Position numbers and translations under genes: made by a program
In this document: positions 59,789 through 64,000 of the stretch, one piece after another
How positions within the stretch are numbered: position 1 is the first letter of the stretch
How the letters are laid out: each line of letters opens with the position of its first letter
The notes under the pieces: generated by a model
What the model was told of the DNA's origin: nothing
The model's input: the letters and a program-made list of their open reading frames with translations, nothing else
Database searches by the model: none
Source of the DNA: Gammaproteobacteria bacterium
GTDB lineage: Bacteria > Pseudomonadota > Gammaproteobacteria > Eutrophobiales > Eutrophobiaceae
Assembly: GCA_947480335.1 (NCBI GenBank)
Contig: CANKCB010000003.1
Span: forward strand, 124,001-188,000
Reading direction: 5' to 3'
Length of the DNA: 64,000 bases

Positions 59789-61378
59789 TTAACCTCCATG
59801 GACAGTTCGCAGTATATCAGCGGCCTGCGCTGGAGTTATCGGTCCTGAACCAGCCCATGCAACAAACTGATCCGGACGCACCAGTAGCAGAGTCGCTTCA
59901 TAACGTTGCCGATCGCCCTCATAAGTATCCTCTATGATCGTCAACGGCAAGCCAGTTGCACTGGCGGCTTCCCGGAATGATCGAATGGAAGAGTCATTCG
60001 CGCCCAGGGTCAGCAAGGTGTACCCCGTACCCAGTTGCTGATAAATATTGCGACCACTGGACAGGCGGACTGGCGCAAGATGGTGACCTGCCCTGGCCTT
60101 GAAACTGTGTAGCCCAACAGCCGTACCACCGGTACCCGGCGTATCATCCGCCACAATGGGAGAGCCTGCATAATTGGGCTCGAAAGAATTAACTTCTTTC
60201 ACGGCGCCTTCGGTGCGCATTTTCCATGCACGCTCGAATGCGGCACGGTCACGTTCAGGATCGAACTCATTTAAAAATTTGCGATCGGTCTCGATGGATC
60301 GGGCGATGAAGTCACGTGCCGTGGACTCAAACATCGGCCTACGCTCGGCATCATACGAATCGAGCAGCGCCTTGCCGCCCCAGCCTTGCAGGGTGGCGGC
60401 AAGCTTCCAGCCCAGATTGCGCGCGTCCTCAAAGCCCGTGTTGACACCATAGCCGCCATAAGGTGGATGGCTGTGCGCGGCGTCACCGGCTATAAAAACA
60501 CGACCAGCGCGGTATGAGTCCGCGATAGCGAAGCGTAGATCCCAGAAACCGATGTGTTCGAATTCGACATCGAATGTGGCGCCTACAGCCTCATGCAGAT
60601 AGCTTGCGAAGTCAAAGTTGTCGCGCGTTGTGCCTGGTGGTACAGGCGCGTGGAAAAACCAGGTCGAGCCCAGATCGACACGCCCGAAGAATTTCCAGTA
60701 TCCGTTCAGCTCCGGCTGCAGTACGTTGTAATAGGACTTGCCGGGATAGCGTTTGAGTAGCTCGTGTAATTGTTGCGAGCGGAATACCAGTAGTACCATC
60801 ATCCGGTCGTGGTCCGACAGCGTCTGTGTGATACCCGCCTGTGTGCGCACAAGCGAACCGCTGCCGTCGCAACCTACCACGTAGTCAGTACGCAGGGTGC
60901 GGCTCGAGTGACCGTTGTGCTCCTTTGCCGTTACGACCACAGTATCGCCTTCGGCCTGCACCTTCTCTGCACCCCAGCCGTAAAGCATCTGCACCGTGGG
61001 CAGTTCGCCAGCTCGCGTGCGTAATACCGCCTCCGTTGCATACTGCGGCAGACGTTCGTTGGCCGTGTAGTAATAGTCGCGCACCAGATCCCGTTGCAGC
61101 CAGTCATAATGATACGGGCCGAGCAGCGTCCCATGGGCTGTTAGACCACCGATTCCATACTCAGGCGGAATGGTACGCGCTGCACGCAAAGCCTGCTCCG
61201 CCCCCCAGAAGTGAAAATGCTCCATCGTACGTTGAGTCAGATTTTGACCCTTGGGGATACGCTGTGGCTCGCGGTATCGCTCAACCACAATACAGCGTAC
61301 TCCGCGCTGACCCAGTTCAATTGCCAAACCCATGCCGACCGGTCCACCACCAACTATGATAACTTGTGTGTACTCCAC
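59789..61378 (-). CDS. FAD-dependent aromatic hydroxylase (PheA/TfdB family)
   Basis: I placed the start at the GTG at 61378, because GAGG lies 8 nt upstream; an in-frame GTG at 61387 lies on the ribosome-binding site itself. The 529-residue protein has the Rossmann FAD motif VIIVGGGPVGMGLAIEL, VVERYREPQRIPKGQ, DYVVGCDGSGS, and the second FAD motif VFIAGDAAHSHPPYGGYGVN. A C-terminal thioredoxin-like domain is suggested by the low-similarity tail. This group (phenol 2-monooxygenase, TfdB, 3-hydroxyphenylpropionate hydroxylase) adds oxygen to aromatic or polyketide rings. A ring substrate is likely, but its identity is unknown. Confidence 0.88.
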   Translation of the reverse strand: MEYTQVIIVGGGPVGMGLAIELGQRGVRCIVVERYREPQRIPKGQNLTQRTMEHFHFWGAEQALRAARTIPPEYGIGGLTAHGTLLGPYHYDWLQRDLVRDYYYTANERLPQYATEAVLRTRAGELPTVQMLYGWGAEKVQAEGDTVVVTAKEHNGHSSRTLRTDYVVGCDGSGSLVRTQAGITQTLSDHDRMMVLLVFRSQQLHELLKRYPGKSYYNVLQPELNGYWKFFGRVDLGSTWFFHAPVPPGTTRDNFDFASYLHEAVGATFDVEFEHIGFWDLRFAIADSYRAGRVFIAGDAAHSHPPYGGYGVNTGFEDARNLGWKLAATLQGWGGKALLDSYDAERRPMFESTARDFIARSIETDRKFLNEFDPERDRAAFERAWKMRTEGAVKEVNSFEPNYAGSPIVADDTPGTGGTAVGLHSFKARAGHHLAPVRLSSGRNIYQQLGTGYTLLTLGANDSSIRSFREAASATGLPLTIIEDTYEGDRQRYEATLLLVRPDQFVAWAGSGPITPAQAADILRTVHGG

Positions 61379-61441
61379 CTGATTCACCTCTTTACCTATC
61401 TACATTGCATTGATCACTAAAAATCAAAAGGGCTTTGACCC

Positions 61442-61969
61442 TTATTCTAGCCACTCATTCCGCATAATTGAATAAACAGCTGTATTCCAACTCCGTCCCT
61501 TAAAAAAACGATCGTTTATACGTTCCGTTTCCATCTTCAAGCCAACAGAAGCGCAAAGTCTAATGGCAGCAATATTTTCAGAGATGGTTTCAGCATAGAT
61601 CCTTTCAGCATTCAAATCCCGAAATCCAAATTCTATTATTGCTGTACATGCTTGTCTTGCAATACCTGAACCATGCCAGCGTCTGCCTAATTCGCAACCA
61701 ATGGAATAACTCCCTGCACCTTCCATTCGTATACCGCAGGATCCCATCAACACCTGATCATTTGAACAAATGGCTAGCTGAAATTTGGTTCTAGGGGTTT
61801 CATTGGCCTGCTCAATAAAAAATCTCAAAAGGCTCTCTGACTTTTCATCACCCGATTCCTCTTCACTATAGAATCTTTGAAATTTCGAATCGCTTCTCAG
61901 CAGGAGATATGCAGGTAGATCATCAAACCGGAAATCCCTGAGTATAAGTTTTCCGGTTTTAAGTTCCAT
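61442..61969 (-). CDS. GNAT-family N-acetyltransferase (RimJ/RimL-like)
   Basis: The 175-residue protein begins with MELKTGKLILRDFRFDDLPAYL and contains SYSIGCELGRRWHGSGIARQACTAIIEFGF, in which the acetyl-CoA pyrophosphate-binding loop is GRRWHGSGIA, followed by ERIYAETISENIAAIRLCASVGLK. This is the RimJ/RimL-type (acetyltransferase 3) arrangement, acting on protein N-termini or small amines. The actual acceptor is unknown. It lies 54 nt from the FAD hydroxylase gene on the same strand. Base composition looks more AT-rich than its neighbours by eye, which could mean a later acquisition. Confidence 0.85.
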   Translation of the reverse strand: MELKTGKLILRDFRFDDLPAYLLLRSDSKFQRFYSEEESGDEKSESLLRFFIEQANETPRTKFQLAICSNDQVLMGSCGIRMEGAGSYSIGCELGRRWHGSGIARQACTAIIEFGFRDLNAERIYAETISENIAAIRLCASVGLKMETERINDRFFKGRSWNTAVYSIMRNEWLE

Positions 61970-62032
61970 TACTCAATTCTAACCGTTTGATTTACTAATC
62001 ATTCAGATTTCAGGATAGATTTTCTTCAATGG

Positions 62033-62524
62033 CTACCTGTCATTACCCTTACGTGCCGCCTCAATTGTGGCGATATCGATCTTTGTCATCTGCATCATGG
62101 CTTCGAAAGCACGTTTTGCGGCAGACTTGTCCGGATCGGTTATCGCTTTTGACAATGCCACAGGGGTAATTTGCCAGGATAGACCCCATTTATCCTTGCA
62201 CCAGCCACATGCACTATCCTCGCCGCCATTGCTAACGATGGCATTCCAGTAACAATCTGTTTCTGCCTGATCAATCGTGGCAACCTGGAAAGAGAATGCT
62301 TCGCTGTGTTTGAAGCGGGGGCCGCCATTAAGACCGAGGCAAGGAATTCCCATGACGGTAAATTCCACCGTCAACACATCACCTTGTTTCCCGGAAGGAT
62401 AGTCTCCCGGCGCATGATATACCGCGTCAACGGATGAATCGGGAAACGTTTTCGCATAAAAGCGCGCGGCCTCTTCGGCACATCCATCGTACCAAAGGCA
62501 TATTCTGTTCTTTGCTTGTTTCAT
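62033..62524 (-). CDS. VOC-fold protein (PhnB / 3-demethylubiquinone methyltransferase-like domain)
   Basis: The 163-residue protein matches the PhnB-like branch of the vicinal-oxygen-chelate superfamily: RICLWYDGCAEEAARFYAKTFPDS, VLTVEFTVMGIPCLGLNGG, KHSEAFSFQVATIDQAETDCYW, and GWCKDKWGLSWQITP near the end. The name 3-demethylubiquinone-9 3-methyltransferase domain is historical, and these proteins are not proven methyltransferases. A metal-binding or binding-protein role is possible. It precedes the divergent dihydroxyphthalate-decarboxylase-like gene by about 225 bp. Confidence 0.88.
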   Translation of the reverse strand: MKQAKNRICLWYDGCAEEAARFYAKTFPDSSVDAVYHAPGDYPSGKQGDVLTVEFTVMGIPCLGLNGGPRFKHSEAFSFQVATIDQAETDCYWNAIVSNGGEDSACGWCKDKWGLSWQITPVALSKAITDPDKSAAKRAFEAMMQMTKIDIATIEAARKGNDR

Positions 62525-62749
62525 TTTGTGATTTCTCCATGCCTGTGGTTATGTAAGGCAGTTGATTTTAGATCAATTGTAGCGTGATAAACTTAAAAAT
62601 TGATTTTTTTCATCAGTTTAACAATTCTTCCTGTTTCACTTTTTCAGAGCTTTTCCGGAAGAAGGTGCCATATACAACCGCGCATTAGATCTGCTAATCA
62701 CACAATAATTCATTTTGTAAATTGCGGGTACAGATACTATGCTGGCACC

Positions 62750-63733
62750 ATGACAGACACACTTAAAATCTCCCTCGCTCTGGATCGCTATGATCGGCAT
62801 TTTCCGTTTTTTGATGGCACGGTAAAACCGCCTGCCGGTCTGGAACTCGATGTGAAGCAGGTCGGACAAAGTGTCGCTCTGCGCGATGGCATTGATCGGC
62901 ACGGGCGCATGATTCATCACAATGAGTTTGATGTGTGTGAGTTTTCGATGTCGAGTTATCTGATGGCAAAAGCCAGGCAGATGCCGATAACGGCAATACC
63001 GGTTTTTCCCCGACGCCTGTTCAGCCAGAGCCAGATGTGGGTGCATCCGGATTCAAACCTGTGGCACCCGCGTGATTTGCTGGGCAAGAAGGTTGCACTC
63101 AGTTCGTTCCAGACCACATTGTCCTTGCTGGCAAAAGGCGATTTGAAGTTTCATTACGGCGTGCCGTGGGAACAAATCCACTGGTTAATGACGACTCGGG
63201 AAAAAGTCGGCTTCACTACCAAGCCCGGAGTACGGCTGGATTTTATCGGGAACTCCGGCAATCTGGGTGTGATGCTGGAGAACCGGGAAATCGATGCGTT
63301 CTTTTTGCCTCATCCGCCGCATTCGGTTATGTCCGGTCAAACCCGTGCACGTCGTTTGTTCGCCGATTGCAAGGCAGAAGAACTGGACTATTTCCGCCAT
63401 CATGGCGATTTTCCGATTATGCATATCATTGCCGTGCGAGCGGTATTGCTGGATCAACATCCGTGGCTGGCATCTGTATTAATGGATTTGTTCAGTCAGG
63501 CTAAAACGCTGGCCCGATCCTATTTTGAGGATCCGAACTGGTCACAATTGCTGTGGGGCCGTCATTATTTTGAAACCGAGCGAGAGTTGTTAGCGAGTGA
63601 TCCCTGGCGGGATGGCTTTTCCCAAAACCATGCCAACATCGAACGCTTTATCCGTTACTCACACGATCAGGGCCTGATTGATTCAGTGTATCCGGCTGAA
63701 ACCTTGTTTGCGCCGCAAACGCTGGACAGCTAA
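62750..63733 (+). CDS. 4,5-dihydroxyphthalate decarboxylase-like / substrate-binding-fold protein
   Basis: I chose the ATG at 62750; upstream in-frame codons have no plausible coding character. The 327-residue product lacks a signal peptide, so a cytoplasmic location is expected. Motifs recall Pht5-type 4,5-dihydroxyphthalate decarboxylases: LALDRYDRHFPFFDGTVKP, GIDRHGRMIHHNEFDVCEFS, PVFPRRLFSQSQMWVH, and DLLGKKVALSSFQTTLSLLAKG. These share a periplasmic-binding-protein fold, and many annotated members are probably not decarboxylases. It is convergent with the threonine-aldolase-like gene at the right edge. An aromatic substrate would fit the nearby FAD hydroxylase, but this is conjecture. 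Confidence 0.75.
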   Translation: MTDTLKISLALDRYDRHFPFFDGTVKPPAGLELDVKQVGQSVALRDGIDRHGRMIHHNEFDVCEFSMSSYLMAKARQMPITAIPVFPRRLFSQSQMWVHPDSNLWHPRDLLGKKVALSSFQTTLSLLAKGDLKFHYGVPWEQIHWLMTTREKVGFTTKPGVRLDFIGNSGNLGVMLENREIDAFFLPHPPHSVMSGQTRARRLFADCKAEELDYFRHHGDFPIMHIIAVRAVLLDQHPWLASVLMDLFSQAKTLARSYFEDPNWSQLLWGRHYFETERELLASDPWRDGFSQNHANIERFIRYSHDQGLIDSVYPAETLFAPQTLDS

Positions 63734-63749
63734 ATCGCTGGTATCTGAC

Positions 63750-64000
63750 TCAACCGACAATTTGTCGTATTACGTCGATCGTGCGGTTGATTTTTTCCGC
63801 ATCCACTTCCAGGCTGGTGACTGCACGCAAGGTATGGCTAGCAGTAGGCAGCATCAGTATGTCTTGCTGCTGCAATCGTGCGGCCATCTCTGCCGCTGTC
63901 ATGGTTAACACATCAAAATAAACCATATTGGTCTGCACTGTTTCAGGCTTGATTATCAGATGGTTCAGCTTACTTAATCCAGTTGCCAATTGTCTGGCCA
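63750..64000 (-). CDS. Threonine-aldolase-like protein, C-terminal end (partial)
   Basis: The frame is open to the right edge, giving about 83 residues before the stop at 63750. The sequence ARQLATGLSKLNHL, then PETVQTNMVYFDV, LTMTAAEMAARLQQQDILML and a closing HTLRAVTSLEVDAEKINRTID matches the C-terminus of low-specificity L-threonine aldolases (PLP-dependent fold type I). In these the small domain carries NMVYFD and RAVTSLEV-like segments. The catalytic Lys and PLP-binding part lie outside the window. It would cleave threonine or allo-threonine to glycine and acetaldehyde. Confidence 0.75.
   Translation of the reverse strand, partial: ARQLATGLSKLNHLIIKPETVQTNMVYFDVLTMTAAEMAARLQQQDILMLPTASHTLRAVTSLEVDAEKINRTIDVIRQIVG

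Noticed and set aside
60841-61359. 172-codon plus-strand frame inside the FAD hydroxylase gene
   Set aside because: Antisense to a gene with intact FAD-binding motifs and of biased, proline/serine/arginine-rich composition.

Overview
The window looks like chromosomal DNA of a gammaproteobacterium, probably a marine or other aquatic one. The evidence is the housekeeping gene order (pcnB-folK-kinase-panB-panC-panD; lptF/lptG divergent from pepA-holC-valS; cysE; ptsP), a tRNA-Glu of the usual gammaproteobacterial form, and a polyunsaturated fatty acid (PUFA) synthase of the kind common in marine bacteria. The genus cannot be fixed from the sequence alone.

Layout. 1-10.5 kb: a truncated Sel1-repeat protein, a YqhA-type membrane protein, an MscS-like channel and MscL, then the C-terminal remnant of a porin. 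Next come a Tat-exported thiamine-diphosphate enzyme paired with a small cytochrome c, a DUF2905 protein, an APC permease and a glycine-zipper lipoprotein. 10.5-16 kb: a tightly packed minus-strand operon for poly(A) polymerase, folate, deoxynucleotide and pantothenate metabolism, ending in a CinA-like gene. 16-28 kb: tRNA-Glu with a perfect 21-bp hairpin at its 3' end, an RDD protein, LptG/LptF, PepA, HolC, an acidic small protein, ValS, CysE and PtsP.

The centre of interest is 28.0-49.1 kb, about 21 kb of same-strand genes that look like one operon: pfaD - pfaA - pfaC (with a fused acyltransferase) - oleA - oleB - oleC - oleD - phosphopantetheinyl transferase. Four junctions are 4-nt start/stop overlaps and the other gaps are at most 81 nt. 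It joins a complete PUFA synthase with its activating enzyme to a complete head-to-head olefin pathway (thiolase OleA, reductase OleD, beta-lactone synthetase OleC, beta-lactone decarboxylase OleB). The straightforward reading is a dedicated assembly line for a long-chain polyunsaturated hydrocarbon. In Shewanella such a product (a C31 nonaene) is made by Ole enzymes that draw on a separately encoded Pfa synthase.

49-64 kb is accessory in character: an OmpR-family response regulator with an Hpt protein but no histidine kinase, a MEKHLA / monooxygenase / amidase set, a Ser/Thr kinase-PilZ gene broken by a frameshift and an in-frame stop, a YhcH-family protein, a TonB-dependent receptor, structured intergenic repeats, an RhlE-type helicase, an FAD hydroxylase, a GNAT acetyltransferase, a VOC-family protein, a dihydroxyphthalate-decarboxylase-like protein and the 3' end of a threonine-aldolase-like gene. 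No CRISPR array, intact insertion sequence, integrase or replication origin was seen.
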